From: Skermanella rosea
GTDB taxonomy: Bacteria > Pseudomonadota > Alphaproteobacteria > Azospirillales > Azospirillaceae
Direction of reading: 5' to 3'
Assembly (NCBI RefSeq): GCF_016806835.2
Contig: NZ_CP086115.1
Location: 1-64,000, forward strand
DNA: 64,000 nt
A program made the translations under genes and the position numbers. The notes beneath the pieces were generated by a model. It did no database searches. It was given only the letters and a program-made list of their open reading frames with translations, and was not told the DNA's origin. This document shows positions 30,351-39,058 of this stretch, one piece after another; within the stretch, counting starts at the first letter, position 1; every line of letters begins with the position of its first letter.

Positions 30351-30707
30351 TGCTGCGACGATGCTCTGCATCAGCTTGCGCAGGGAGAGCCGGACCTGAT
30401 CGTCCCGGATCGAGCCGTAGAGCTGCATCGCGACCAACGCCTCGCGGGGCGCGCCGGGAGCGTCGGTCGCCTCGTCCAGTCCATCGAAGAACCAGCCGAT
30501 CTGCACGCCCATGACCAGCGCGAACCGGTGCAACCGCGAGGCACTTATCCGGTTCTTGCCGCTTTCGTATTTCTGCACTTGTTGAAAAGTAATATCTACC
30601 TCACTGGCAAGCTTCTGCTGGCTTATCCCAAGCGCGATGCGGCGTAATTTAAGCCTATTTCCAACATATACATCAACAAGATCAGCACTTCCTTTTTTAT
30701 TTGTCAT
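30336..30707 (-). CDS. XRE family transcriptional regulator
   Basis: The 123-residue product carries a canonical helix-turn-helix: VGNRLKLRRIALGISQQKLA followed by SEVDITFQQVQKYESGKNRI. The C-terminal part (LVAMQLYGSIRDDQVRLSLR) is helical. It is divergent from the tRNA-like gene, with ATCAA/TTGAT inverted arms in the AT-rich gap (30713-30739) that could be its own operator. It may regulate the SPFH operon downstream. Confidence 0.82.
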   Translation of the reverse strand: MTNKKGSADLVDVYVGNRLKLRRIALGISQQKLASEVDITFQQVQKYESGKNRISASRLHRFALVMGVQIGWFFDGLDEATDAPGAPREALVAMQLYGSIRDDQVRLSLRKLMQSIVAAQKES

Positions 30708-30749
30708 ATATCATCAATTATTTATTTGCCATAGTTGATTGTTTATTAC

Positions 30750-30778
30750 TTGTTTATATCGGGAAGTGCAACTATAAA
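30750..30778 (+). promoter_or_regulatory. Promoter of the tRNA-like gene
   Basis: TTGTTT (30750-30755) and TATAAA (30773-30778) are spaced by 17 bases and lie about 27 bases before the tRNA-like sequence, in an AT-rich region. Confidence 0.5.
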
Positions 30779-30804
30779 ATGATTAACTTAAATAACTTCA
30801 TTGT

Positions 30805-30877
30805 ACCGCTGAGCCCGTGGGGGCGGCCCGGTCTCCAAAACCGGCGCCTGCGAATTCGACTTTCGCCAGCGGTGCCA
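30805..30877 (+). tRNA. tRNA-Trp(CCA)-like gene with a very short D-arm
   Basis: A perfect seven-base acceptor stem (ACCGCTG with CAGCGGT), a five-base anticodon stem (CCGGT with ACCGG) around CTCCAAA (anticodon CCA), and a five-base T-stem around TTCGACT fold into a cloverleaf. The discriminator is G and CCA is encoded. G73 and the CCA anticodon are the known bacterial tryptophan identity elements. The D-arm is abnormal: GCCC pairs with GGGC around only four bases, base 8 is A rather than T, and the T-stem ends in A-T. It may be a degenerate or special-purpose tRNA. Confidence 0.65.
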
Positions 30878-30895
30878 AGACACGGGGCCGGACGG

Positions 30896-31210
30896 GTGAC
30901 TGAAGATGACGACATCGACCTGACGTTCGCCATGCACCTGCACGGGTGCGGCTACCTGGATGCTCGCCCGATCGGGAACGGCACCTATGCCTGCATCTAT
31001 CCGCTGCTCTTTACTCACGCGATCATCGTGGGTCAGATCGGTGACTACTACGGCTTTGAAGATCGCTGGTGCTATCACGGCTACGATGCCGCAAAGGCCG
31101 CGCTCGATTCCTGGAACGGGGTAGGGGAGCCGCAGGGGTGGCACCGCCACCCCCGTACTGGCCGCCGACGTCCACAAGGAGATGCGGCGCTAGAGCATGT
31201 CAACCGATGA
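30896..31210 (+). CDS. Conserved plasmid protein of unknown function
   Basis: From a GTG at 30896 the 104-residue product reads TEDDDIDLTFAMHLHGCGYL, then YACIYPLLFTHAIIVGQIGD and ALDSWNGVGEPQGWHRHPRT with GRRRPQGDAALEHVNR. The ending resembles small proteins encoded on sphingomonad plasmids. It starts 19 bases after the tRNA-like gene and may be co-transcribed with it. Function unknown. Confidence 0.6.
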   Translation: MTEDDDIDLTFAMHLHGCGYLDARPIGNGTYACIYPLLFTHAIIVGQIGDYYGFEDRWCYHGYDAAKAALDSWNGVGEPQGWHRHPRTGRRRPQGDAALEHVNR

Positions 31211-31245
31211 CGCGTCCCAGGAAAGGGACCATCGGCGCGGCGGGC

Positions 31246-32199
31246 TTAACGATGGACGTCCGCGTACGGCCCTAAAAACCGGATACCGTTGAAGTGAATG
31301 AGGTGGGTCGGCGCGTCGGCCACCCAAACCTCGGTCTCCCAGGCGATCTCGGCGAGATACCGCGCCATGGTGGCCCGGGTCGGGAACGCCGTCACATAGA
31401 CGAGGCCAGCGGAAGATCCCGAGAAGAGCCGGACAAGCTCTTCATGCCGCTTCGCGTCGACCGGCCCGTGGCTGGTGACAGACTCGACAAGGAGGAGCCA
31501 GTTGCGCTCGGTATAGTGAATGACCACGTCCGGCATCTTGCCGTGGTTATCGACGGTCACGCCCAGCATCGCGAGGCCGTCGCGATCGAAATAGCCCATC
31601 TTGTCGCCGGTATCGCCGGCATAGATCAGGACGCCGTCCGGAGCGAAGCGGGGTGCGAACTCCTCGATGATGGCGCGGATCAGCTCGCTGTGTTCGCCGG
31701 GGCTAAGCTGGATCGTTTGGTTGGTCGCGACACGCACGGGAACCCTCTGCATATCGCGCTCGCGCGCGTAGCGGTCCGCAAGGGTTTCCCAAAGCCCGAG
31801 GTACTTTGCAAGCTCGGTATCCCATTCCGGAGTGCCGTAGGTGCGCAGGAGGGCCAGCGCCTCGGGTGAAACCTGATAGACGGCGTAGGGGCTGTTCACC
31901 GCCCGATTAGGATCGTCGGGATTGTAGAGGGCAATGCCGGCCTGCACGAACTGATGCATGGTCCGGCGCCGGAACGTCTCACGAGTGTTTGGCGCATATG
32001 CCTTGCCATAGTGCTCCTTGGTCCAGTCCATGATGGGCGTGATACCCATCAAGGGCGCCCGTGCGTCGCTCCAAGGGCGATCCGGGACCAGATCCAGCAG
32101 TGCCAAAAGGGTGTAGGCTGAACGATCGTTGCGCTGCGCACGCGGCAGACCGAGATCCGCCAGGATCTGGCGGGCCGTCTCAACATGGGTGGTGGTCAC
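31246..32199 (-). CDS. Type II restriction endonuclease, BsuBI/PstI family
   Basis: The 317-residue product matches the BsuBI/PstI family. The N-terminal helix domain is followed by APNTRETFRRRTMHQFVQAG and NSPYAVYQVSPEALALLRTY. The catalytic half has LIYAGDTGDKMGYFDRDGLA, MPDVVIHYTERNWLLLVESV and TSHGPVDAKRHEEL. Known members cut at CTGCAG. The start overlaps the methyltransferase stop (ATGA), so modification enzyme is made first. A complete restriction-modification unit can stabilise the replicon and exclude other DNA. Confidence 0.88.
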   Translation of the reverse strand: MTTTHVETARQILADLGLPRAQRNDRSAYTLLALLDLVPDRPWSDARAPLMGITPIMDWTKEHYGKAYAPNTRETFRRRTMHQFVQAGIALYNPDDPNRAVNSPYAVYQVSPEALALLRTYGTPEWDTELAKYLGLWETLADRYARERDMQRVPVRVATNQTIQLSPGEHSELIRAIIEEFAPRFAPDGVLIYAGDTGDKMGYFDRDGLAMLGVTVDNHGKMPDVVIHYTERNWLLLVESVTSHGPVDAKRHEELVRLFSGSSAGLVYVTAFPTRATMARYLAEIAWETEVWVADAPTHLIHFNGIRFLGPYADVHR

Positions 32200-33674
32200 G
32201 CGAACTCACTTACTTTCAGGTCGATGTTCGTCTGGGTGAGGTTGTCGGTCGAGCGTGCCCATACCCCGAGAGCAACCAGGATCTCCCGGCTGGGATAGGG
32301 CAGCGAGCGCAGATCCGTAGCGTTGACCTGGGTGTGGCCATTGAAGCGCCGGAAATACTGATCGACCATGGTGGTGTTGAGGTAGACGGCAAGCCCGCGC
32401 GCGATGTCCTCGCCAAGCGGCTTCTTGCCTTCATGGAAGACGTTGAGGTGGTTCTCGAAGCCGATCGCAGTGGTATTGAAGGCGGCCGGGTCGATGACAT
32501 AGGCGACGAGGCGACGGCGTTCCTCCTTCGACGTGAAACGGCGCACGATGGCATAGAAACCGCTCGGGAAGAGCCATTTCTTGGTGGAGGGGGTGTTGCG
32601 GATAGCGTTGGGCTTCTTGAACCCGGGCTTCGGCCATTCAAGGGAGTGACCGGCAAAATGGCCTGGGTAGAGGAGTGGCACCGTGCCAGGCTCGGGATCG
32701 GCGCGGAGGTCGTCTTTCATGCGGAAGTCAACGACCGGTCCTGTCGAGACCGCAAGTCCGAGGGCGCTCAGTTGGTGAGTGAAGGCGGTCGTCTGAAGGA
32801 GGTCACCCTCCTCACCGGTAGGGATATGAATGAACTGGTCGGCATCGTCGGGGAAGACGATCTCGGCGAACGGCAGGCTCTTCTCGTGGTAATCGGTGAA
32901 GCTGTCGTCCTCGGACGTCGAGATGGTTACCGGCCCCTGAGATGCTCCGCGCTCAAGGCGGATAATGACATTTTCCTGTAGGACGCCGTCGTCCTTGAAT
33001 GCTTTGTTCCGCGCCTCGAACAGGTGGATGTGGCGAATGGCGGCGCGGGACATGATGAAGCGACGGAAAGGCTGGTAGTAAGGCCCATTGCAGAAGCTGC
33101 GCGGGATGATTGCGACGATCTCGCCGCCGGGTTCGAGCAACTCGAGGGCGAGGCCGACGAAACCTGAATAAAGGTTCACGGTCTCAAGCCCGGCGGTGCG
33201 CAGGAACTGACGATGGGCCGAAGCCGTATTGATCTTCTTGTACGGGGGATTCAGGATGGCATGCGTATACCGGGGGCCTTTGTCGAGGCTGATCATCGAG
33301 GCAGCCTGCTCGATGAAGTCACCTGGAAAGATCGTGACCTCGACATCCGGACCAACAGCGGCCGGACCGAGATTGGCCCGGAGTTCTTTCAAGATGGCTG
33401 CATCCACCTCGTAGGCGTGGACCGACAGCGTTCCCCTTTCCTCTTGCTCGCGCCAGCGTTTCACGAAAGCCGCGGTGAGGGCGCCGAGACCGGCCCCAGC
33501 GTCAAGTAGCCGGACGGCCTGAGATGGACGCGTAAAGAGCCCGGCCATGAACTTGGCAACCGGCTTTGGGGTCATAAACTGCCCAAGGTGCGACTGCGAC
33601 TGCCGGACAACCGGTTCGGGCGCTGAAGGCGCTACGGGAGCCTGGAGCGGGGCTGAGGAAACTACTTCGGTCAT
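32196..33674 (-). CDS. Type II adenine-specific DNA methyltransferase (BsuBI/PstI partner)
   Basis: The 492-residue product has SHLGQFMTPKPVAKFMAGLF, the AdoMet motif LLDAGAGLGALTAAF and the catalytic motif HAILNPPYKKI of N6-adenine methyltransferases, then LELLEPGGEIVAIIPRSFCN. The large C-terminal target-recognition part ends with HTQVNATDLRSLPYPS. The ATG at 33674 is preferred over upstream in-frame codons, which are not protein-like. It protects the sites cut by the coupled endonuclease. Confidence 0.9.
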   Translation of the reverse strand: MTEVVSSAPLQAPVAPSAPEPVVRQSQSHLGQFMTPKPVAKFMAGLFTRPSQAVRLLDAGAGLGALTAAFVKRWREQEERGTLSVHAYEVDAAILKELRANLGPAAVGPDVEVTIFPGDFIEQAASMISLDKGPRYTHAILNPPYKKINTASAHRQFLRTAGLETVNLYSGFVGLALELLEPGGEIVAIIPRSFCNGPYYQPFRRFIMSRAAIRHIHLFEARNKAFKDDGVLQENVIIRLERGASQGPVTISTSEDDSFTDYHEKSLPFAEIVFPDDADQFIHIPTGEEGDLLQTTAFTHQLSALGLAVSTGPVVDFRMKDDLRADPEPGTVPLLYPGHFAGHSLEWPKPGFKKPNAIRNTPSTKKWLFPSGFYAIVRRFTSKEERRRLVAYVIDPAAFNTTAIGFENHLNVFHEGKKPLGEDIARGLAVYLNTTMVDQYFRRFNGHTQVNATDLRSLPYPSREILVALGVWARSTDNLTQTNIDLKVSEFA

Positions 33675-33880
33675 ACATTCCCAGGATTTCTTGTTATACG
33701 GGCGGGGCAATTTATGCAGACCTGTGGGGAGAATGAAAGCGATATAGCTGGGGGAAACGGCCATATCGAGTTGCTCGTATAAACGGTGATATCCACTCCC
33801 CTTGCGACCTTGGTTTGTGGACCCGGAATGTAGCATCATCCTTGCAACCCGGATGGGTAGAATGAGCGAGCGTCGAAGAT

Positions 33881-34300
33881 CTAATCGCTGCTTTCTTCCT
33901 TTTTCATCCACCGCTCGATAGCGGCGAGGAACACGACGTTCTGGCGCATCTTAGTAAGCGCCACCACCGCCTTCACCTCATCATGGGCTTCGTGGTGGAT
34001 CTGCACCGGCCGTTTCTTGCCACCCGTCGCGTGTGGCCATGTCATCGCCTCACCGGCCCGCACCGCTGCGGCAAGGTCGCGGACCGCCACCTCTATCGCC
34101 TCACGATAGGTCAACCCTGCGCGTTCGGCCTGCTGGTGGAAGGCATCCCACGTTTCGGCCGCTATTCCTGAGACAGACGTGCCGATAACCGGCCAGCGGG
34201 CTTGAGGCGACATCGGGTCCTGAAGTTCTATTGCCTCCATCGTTATCGCCCTAGCCGAACTGTGGCGCAACTGTGACGCCTTGTTGCTGTTTTGTTCCAT
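33881..34300 (-). CDS. Possible plasmid transfer or regulatory protein (divergent from virB)
   Basis: The 139-residue product has a C-terminal GIAAETWDAFHQQAERAGLT followed by YREAIEVAVRDLAAAVRAGE, then a basic part (KKRPVQIHHEAHDEVKAVVA). The spacing resembles ribbon-helix-helix or MobC-like accessory proteins but is not decisive. GGAAAGG precedes the ATG. It is transcribed away from virB1, sharing a 170-base control region, so a regulator of the transfer operon is plausible. Confidence 0.5.
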   Translation of the reverse strand: MEQNSNKASQLRHSSARAITMEAIELQDPMSPQARWPVIGTSVSGIAAETWDAFHQQAERAGLTYREAIEVAVRDLAAAVRAGEAMTWPHATGGKKRPVQIHHEAHDEVKAVVALTKMRQNVVFLAAIERWMKKEESSD

Positions 34301-34399
34301 AACCTTTCCGCCCGGGTAATCTGCACCCACAACGGGACATTGTTGCCAGCGGAAGGCGAATGATAGGGTGTGGCGGTAAATCGTACTGGCAGAGTGTGT

Positions 34400-34419
34400 A
34401 GTTGTTGATAGAGACAACT
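34400..34419. promoter_or_regulatory. Inverted repeat in the virB promoter region
   Basis: AGTTGT and ACAACT form six-base arms around eight bases, followed by TTTTTATTT, about 50 bases before virB1. It could be an operator of the virB operon or a weak terminator. Confidence 0.4.
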
Positions 34420-34470
34420 TTTTATTTCTCGCCATGCCAGTAATTTTGCATAGACACCAGGGCGTTGCCG

Positions 34471-35091
34471 ATGCCTCCGCTGCCGTTAACCGTTGCCATA
34501 CAAATCGCGCTGGCTCACGCCCCGCAAGTTGCGCCGGAAACCGTTCTTGCGTTTGCCTACGCGGAAAGCGCGCTCGACCCGCTGGCCATCCACAGCAATA
34601 CCGAGCGCCGCAGCTACGCGCCCGCGACTGCAACGGAAGCGGCGGCACTGGCCCGCTCGCTGCTGGCCAAAGGCCATTCGCTCGATCTCGGCCTGATGCA
34701 GATCAACTCGGCCAACCTGATCCGAACCGGCCTGACCGTGGAGTCCGCCTTCGATCCCGCCGAATCGGTAAGGGCAGGGGGGATGATCCTAGTCGAGGCC
34801 TATCAGCGCTGCGACAGCCAGCTCGACCGCCTGCGCTGCATGGCCAGCCGCTACAACACCGGCCATCCGGCGCGCGGCATCCGCAACGGATACGCGGCCC
34901 GCGTCTGGAACGCCGCCGACCAGGTCGTGCCCGCGATCCGGCAGGCCGCTCCACCCGCCCCTTTACCGCCGTCTCAACCGCCGCCTCCCAATCCCTGCGG
35001 CCCGCCGCCGCCGTCATGGGACGGATGGGCCGTGGCGGCCTACCAGCAGTGTCTTCGCCGCGCCTCTTCCTCTCAGGAGCCACCGAAATGA
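34471..35091 (+). CDS. virB1: VirB1-like lytic transglycosylase
   Basis: The 206-residue product has the transglycosylase pattern: VLAFAYAESALDPLAIHSNT with the catalytic glutamate in AES, later GHSLDLGLMQINSANLIRTG, then CMASRYNTGHPARGIRNGYA. The proline-rich C-terminus (PPPPNPCGPPPPSW) is typical of VirB1. It opens local gaps in peptidoglycan for the transfer channel. The ATG at 34471 is used. It starts the virB operon and overlaps virB2. Confidence 0.87.
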   Translation: MPPLPLTVAIQIALAHAPQVAPETVLAFAYAESALDPLAIHSNTERRSYAPATATEAAALARSLLAKGHSLDLGLMQINSANLIRTGLTVESAFDPAESVRAGGMILVEAYQRCDSQLDRLRCMASRYNTGHPARGIRNGYAARVWNAADQVVPAIRQAAPPAPLPPSQPPPPNPCGPPPPSWDGWAVAAYQQCLRRASSSQEPPK

Positions 35092-35372
35092 TCGCCACGC
35101 AGCGCCTCGCCACCGCCGCCGCCGTTCTCGCCACCGTCATCCTGCTGATGCCCGAGCTCGCGCACGCCCAGGCGGGTGGAGGAGGGCAGGCGCAGAGCCT
35201 GCTGAACTGGGTCGTCACCACGATCGGCCGCCCGATGCTCAACGCCGGCATCCTGCTGGTAGCTTTCTTTCTTTTGTGCGCCCGCGTCTCGCTCGGCATC
35301 GTCGGGCTGGTCGCCGCCGGCGGGCTCGTCTTCGCCAACTATGCGCAGATCGCCGGGTTCTTCGGGTTCTGA
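35088..35372 (+). CDS. virB2: VirB2 pilin
   Basis: The 94-residue prepilin has a long signal region (LATAAAVLATVILLMPELAH AQ cleavage area) and two hydrophobic helices (LLNWVVTTIGRPMLNAGILL, SLGIVGLVAAGGLVFANYAQ), as in cyclic or linear VirB2 pilins. A copy of the plasmid motif (AGCTTTCTTTCTTTTG) lies inside the coding sequence at 35261-35276, encoding AFFLL. ATGA overlap with virB1. Confidence 0.85.
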   Translation: MIATQRLATAAAVLATVILLMPELAHAQAGGGGQAQSLLNWVVTTIGRPMLNAGILLVAFFLLCARVSLGIVGLVAAGGLVFANYAQIAGFFGF

Positions 35373-35375
35373 GCC

Positions 35376-35729
35376 ATGGATCTGAACGACGAGCGCATGA
35401 TCCGGGAGGATACGCTGCATGTCGGCGCGACCCGTCCCGTGCGCTTCCTCGGCCTGCCCATGCCGCTTGCCGTCGCGCTGGTCGGGCTCGCTTACGTGAT
35501 CCAGACCAACGTGACCGGCTGGCAGGGCGTGCTCTGGGCCGTTTCCGTCGTCGGCCCGTGCTGGGGCATCGCCTATCTCGCCGTGGCGCACGATCCGTAC
35601 GGCATCAATGTCGGACTGGCCTGGCTGCGCACGAGCCTGCTGTCGCTGGACCGGGGGCGCTGGGGCGGGCCGAGTTGCAGCCCGCTGCCCGCACGCCTGC
35701 GGCAGGGGAGGAGACGCCATGGCCCTTGA
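35376..35729 (+). CDS. virB3: VirB3 inner-membrane protein
   Basis: The 117-residue protein carries IREDTLHVGATRPVRFLGLP at the N-terminus, typical of VirB3, two membrane helices (MPLAVALVGLAYVIQTNVTG, VLWAVSVVGPCWGIAYLAVA) and a cytoplasmic tail. It is three bases after virB2 and overlaps virB4 by eleven bases. It anchors VirB4 at the channel. Confidence 0.85.
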   Translation: MDLNDERMIREDTLHVGATRPVRFLGLPMPLAVALVGLAYVIQTNVTGWQGVLWAVSVVGPCWGIAYLAVAHDPYGINVGLAWLRTSLLSLDRGRWGGPSCSPLPARLRQGRRRHGP

Positions 35730-38106
35730 GCGGCTGCGCGAGCAGTTCATCCTGACCGACAAGCCCGCCGACGAGTACCTGCCGTGGCACGGGCACATCG
35801 CCGACGAGATCGTGCTGCTCGAGGACGGTACCCATGTCGCGATGCTGCGGCTCGACGGCAAGGCACTGACCCTGCTCGACGAGGCGGCACGCTACGCCGA
35901 GCGGCGCCGCCGGCACGCGGCGATCCGGGCGCTCGCCGATACCAACGTCACGATCTATGAGCACCACGTCGCGCACGATCGCGTCGATCCGTTCCGCCTC
36001 GGCCAGTTCCGCTCCTCCTATGCCCGCCAGCTGGCCGGGGATTATCACCGGGGTCTGGATGACGGGCTGATGGCGCGTGACTGGTTCCTCACCGTCCTGA
36101 TCCATCCCCGTCCGCTGGAAGGGCTGCTCAACCGGCTGCGCGGCGGCGAGGCGGAGCGCGACGAGCTACTGGTGCGTCAGGCCGAGGAGAAGGCGGCCGC
36201 GCTGATCGCCATGTTGCGCGACTACCGCCCCGCGCGCCTCGGCATGCGGCTCCAGGACGGCGTACCCTACAGCGAGATCGGCGAGGCGATGCGCCTCGTG
36301 CTCTATGGCCGCTGGCAGCCGGTGCCGGTGCCGCACGGCTCCCTGGCGAGCGTGATCTACACCGACCGCGTGATCTGCGGCATGCGCGGCTTCGAGGTGC
36401 TTCAGCCGGGCGGCTCGACCTTCGGCCTGCTGTTCGGGTTCCGCGACTATCCCGAGATGGTCCGCCCGCACGTCCTGGACGGCATTCTCGCCTCGTCGCA
36501 CCGCATCGTGATGACCAACTCGTTCCGCTACCGCAGCGCCGCCGCGGCGACGGACCGCATGGCCCTGCAGCAGCGCCGCATGATGAACGCCGGCGACCGG
36601 GCGCACTCGCTGCGCGAAGGCCTGGACGAGGCGATGGACGACGTGCAGTCCGGCCGCGCCATCGTCGGCGACCATCACTGGAGCTTGGCCGTGCATGCCG
36701 ACAGCATGGCAGCGCTCGACAAGGCGGCAGGCGAGATCAAGAGCCTGCTCGCCAACACCAGCAACCTTGCCGCCTCGCCCGAGGCGCTGGGCTGCTTTCC
36801 CGCCTACTGGGCGCAGGTGCCTGGCGCGCCGTCCCTGCTGCGGGCGCGGCACGGCACGGTGAAGGCGATGAATTTCTGCTCGTTCTCCTCGCTGTGCGGC
36901 TTCCCGCGCGGCGGGGGCGCGGTGCATTGGGACCATCCCGTCCTGCGCCTGGTCACGTCGGGCAACACGGCGCACGACTACGATCCGCACGTCCGGCGCG
37001 TCGGCCATACCGTGCTGATCGGCCCGACCGGCTACGGCAAGTCCACCTTCATCGGCCTTTTCGACACGCTGCTGGAACAGGCGCTGGCGCACAAAGGCGG
37101 CATCTCCGTCATCCTCGACAAGGATGGCTCCAACGAGCTGAGCGTTCTGGCGCGCCACGGCTATTACGTCCGCATCCGGCGCGGCCAGAACAGCGGCATG
37201 GCCCCGCTGAAGGCGCTCGGCGACACGGACGATGCCCGCTCCTGGCTGGCCGAGTTCGTCAAAGGCCTCATCATGGCCGACGGCAAGGGCGAGCCGCCGC
37301 CCGACCAGCTGGAGCGCATCGATACCGGCATCGCTTTCCTGCTGCGCCGTCCGCCCGGCCTCCGCTGGCTCGGCGGCCTGCGCATGTTCCTCGATCACGG
37401 CAAGGACTCGACCGGTGCACGGCTGGAGCGCTGGTGCCGGGGCGGCGCACTCGGCTGGGCGTTCGACGGGCCGGAGGATGCCATCCGGCTCGAAGCGGGC
37501 GTGGTGGGCATCGACAATACCGAGATCCTGCCCGACGACATGGCGACGGTGCGCGCGCCGGCGGCGGCGTACCAGCTCTACCGCATCCGGGAAAAGATCG
37601 GGCGCGGCGTGCGCGGCGCGGTCTATGTGGACGAAGGGGCGAGCTATCTGCCCGACGAGCGCTTCGCGGCGGGGTTCGACGCCTTCTCCCGCGAGCTGCG
37701 CAAGGGCAACGGCCTGCTGTGGTTCGCGGTCCATCATCCGCAGGATCTGTCGAACCATCCGGTCGGCAAGGCGCTGCTCGCCAACTGCCCGACCAAGCTG
37801 CTCTTTCCCAACCCTTACGCCGACGAGGCGGTCTATCGCGACGTGCTCCACTGCACGCCCGGCGAGATCGAGGCGGTGGTGCAGAGCATGCTGAAGGCCG
37901 GGGACGGCACCTTCATGGTGAAGCGTCCGGACGGCAGCTTCATCGCCCGCGCGCCGCTGCAGCGGCATCCCGAGCACATCGCCGTTCTCTCGTCCGACCC
38001 GAACCGCTCCGCGCTGTGGCACCGCATCGCGAAGGAACTGGGCACGACCGACCCGGAGCTGATCTGGGCCGAATACCGCAACCGCTACAAGGAGGCCCGA
38101 GCATGA
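35719..38106 (+). CDS. virB4: VirB4 secretion ATPase
   Basis: The 795-residue ATPase has the CagE/TrbE/VirB domain and a Walker A (LIGPTGYGKSTFIGLFDTLL, around residue 435), followed by VILDKDGSNELSVLARHGYY; the Walker B region is RGAVYVDEGASYLPDERFAA, then LLWFAVHHPQDLSNHPVGKA. Length is standard. It powers pilus assembly and substrate transfer. Start at the ATG at 35719 inside virB3. Confidence 0.93.
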   Translation: MALERLREQFILTDKPADEYLPWHGHIADEIVLLEDGTHVAMLRLDGKALTLLDEAARYAERRRRHAAIRALADTNVTIYEHHVAHDRVDPFRLGQFRSSYARQLAGDYHRGLDDGLMARDWFLTVLIHPRPLEGLLNRLRGGEAERDELLVRQAEEKAAALIAMLRDYRPARLGMRLQDGVPYSEIGEAMRLVLYGRWQPVPVPHGSLASVIYTDRVICGMRGFEVLQPGGSTFGLLFGFRDYPEMVRPHVLDGILASSHRIVMTNSFRYRSAAAATDRMALQQRRMMNAGDRAHSLREGLDEAMDDVQSGRAIVGDHHWSLAVHADSMAALDKAAGEIKSLLANTSNLAASPEALGCFPAYWAQVPGAPSLLRARHGTVKAMNFCSFSSLCGFPRGGGAVHWDHPVLRLVTSGNTAHDYDPHVRRVGHTVLIGPTGYGKSTFIGLFDTLLEQALAHKGGISVILDKDGSNELSVLARHGYYVRIRRGQNSGMAPLKALGDTDDARSWLAEFVKGLIMADGKGEPPPDQLERIDTGIAFLLRRPPGLRWLGGLRMFLDHGKDSTGARLERWCRGGALGWAFDGPEDAIRLEAGVVGIDNTEILPDDMATVRAPAAAYQLYRIREKIGRGVRGAVYVDEGASYLPDERFAAGFDAFSRELRKGNGLLWFAVHHPQDLSNHPVGKALLANCPTKLLFPNPYADEAVYRDVLHCTPGEIEAVVQSMLKAGDGTFMVKRPDGSFIARAPLQRHPEHIAVLSSDPNRSALWHRIAKELGTTDPELIWAEYRNRYKEARA

Positions 38107-38795
38107 AAAAGCTGCTGATGACCGGCGTGACGCTGCTGGCGCTGAGCGCCCCCGCCCATGCCTTCGAGGTCGTCTACGATCCGGTGCAGGACGTGCAGGG
38201 CCTGCAGGAACTGGCCCAGTGGGTGGAGCAGCTCGCCGCGATGCAGCGCCAGTACGAGCAGCTCGTCGCCACCTATAACGCACTCGCCCATATCACCGAC
38301 CTTTCCAGCGCCGCCTATGCGCTGGGCGGCGTCACGCGCAACTACCTGCCGGAAGCGAACGCCATTCCCGACCTGATGTCGGACGTGGCGAACCTGTGGG
38401 GCAGGGCAGGGTACTTCAATTCCTACGACACCTATTACGCCTCGACCGTCCTCGACAGGTGGGGCAAGGAAATGGAGCGCCGCAAGGGCGTCACCAGCAA
38501 CGCCAAGGCCATGGCGGCCGCGGGCGCGCTCGAGGCGCAGGACCATCTGGCCAATCTCGCCATCCTTCAGGCCCGGCTGGAGTCGGCCAGGGACGTCACC
38601 GAAGTCGCTGCCGTCAACGGCCTGATCGCGATCGAGCAACAGAACCTCGATAGTCACCGCGCCCAGATCGAGAACGTCCGGCTGCTGCTCGCCTCCGATG
38701 ACCGGGTTGCGCAGCAACGGGCGGAGCAGATGCAGCGGGAGAGCGCGGACATGCTGCTGGCCCGCACTGCCCCGATCACGGACGACCTGCGGTGA
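38103..38795 (+). CDS. virB5: VirB5 minor pilin
   Basis: The 230-residue product has a clear signal peptide (MKKLLMTGVTLLALSAPAHA) and a long helical domain (LQELAQWVEQLAAMQRQYEQ onward), then RAGYFNSYDTYYASTVLDRW, and ends with a coiled part. This matches VirB5/TrbJ-like tip proteins. ATGA overlap with virB4. Confidence 0.82.
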   Translation: MKKLLMTGVTLLALSAPAHAFEVVYDPVQDVQGLQELAQWVEQLAAMQRQYEQLVATYNALAHITDLSSAAYALGGVTRNYLPEANAIPDLMSDVANLWGRAGYFNSYDTYYASTVLDRWGKEMERRKGVTSNAKAMAAAGALEAQDHLANLAILQARLESARDVTEVAAVNGLIAIEQQNLDSHRAQIENVRLLLASDDRVAQQRAEQMQRESADMLLARTAPITDDLR

Positions 38796-39058
38796 CCGCG
38801 CTCCATGCCCTGCTTCTGGCGGCCCAGCTCGGCGGCGCGGCGGTGCCCGTCGCCGAGTACGATATTCCCTGGTTCCAGGCCAATCCCGCCGCGCTGCGCG
38901 AGATGCTTACGCGCTGCCACGCGGATCATCGCCTGGCCCAGACGCCGGAATGCCAGAACGCGGAGGCCGCGGCGACGCGGCGGCTCGGCCAGCCGCTCCC
39001 GCCCGTCGCCAAGCCCGCCAAACCCCCGCCCGCGAAGGGGAAAGACCGTGCCGCTTGA
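38792..39058 (+). CDS. EexN-like small exported protein (entry exclusion candidate)
   Basis: The 88-residue product has a signal-like N-terminus (ALHALLLAAQLGGAAVPVAE) and the pattern WFQANPAALREMLTRCHADH with CQNAEAAATRR. This pattern of two cysteines after a NPxxR motif is shared with EexN-type entry exclusion proteins often found between virB5 and virB6. The C-terminus is proline/lysine rich. GTG start overlaps the virB5 stop. Confidence 0.5.
   Translation: MTALHALLLAAQLGGAAVPVAEYDIPWFQANPAALREMLTRCHADHRLAQTPECQNAEAAATRRLGQPLPPVAKPAKPPPAKGKDRAA

Noticed and set aside
33675-33911. N-terminal extension of the methyltransferase to 33911
   Set aside because: The extra 79 codons encode unlikely sequence with no ribosome site; the ATG at 33674 gives the normal family start. 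The gap to 33880 holds only AT-rich promoter-like sequence.
34301-34470. oriT in the virB1 upstream gap
   Set aside because: Only one short inverted repeat is present and the relaxase gene is 18 kb away; the 53.2 kb region is a better candidate.
36166-38283. A minus-strand frame of 705 codons opposite virB4
   Set aside because: It is a shadow of virB4; the operon overlaps and motifs fix the plus strand as coding.
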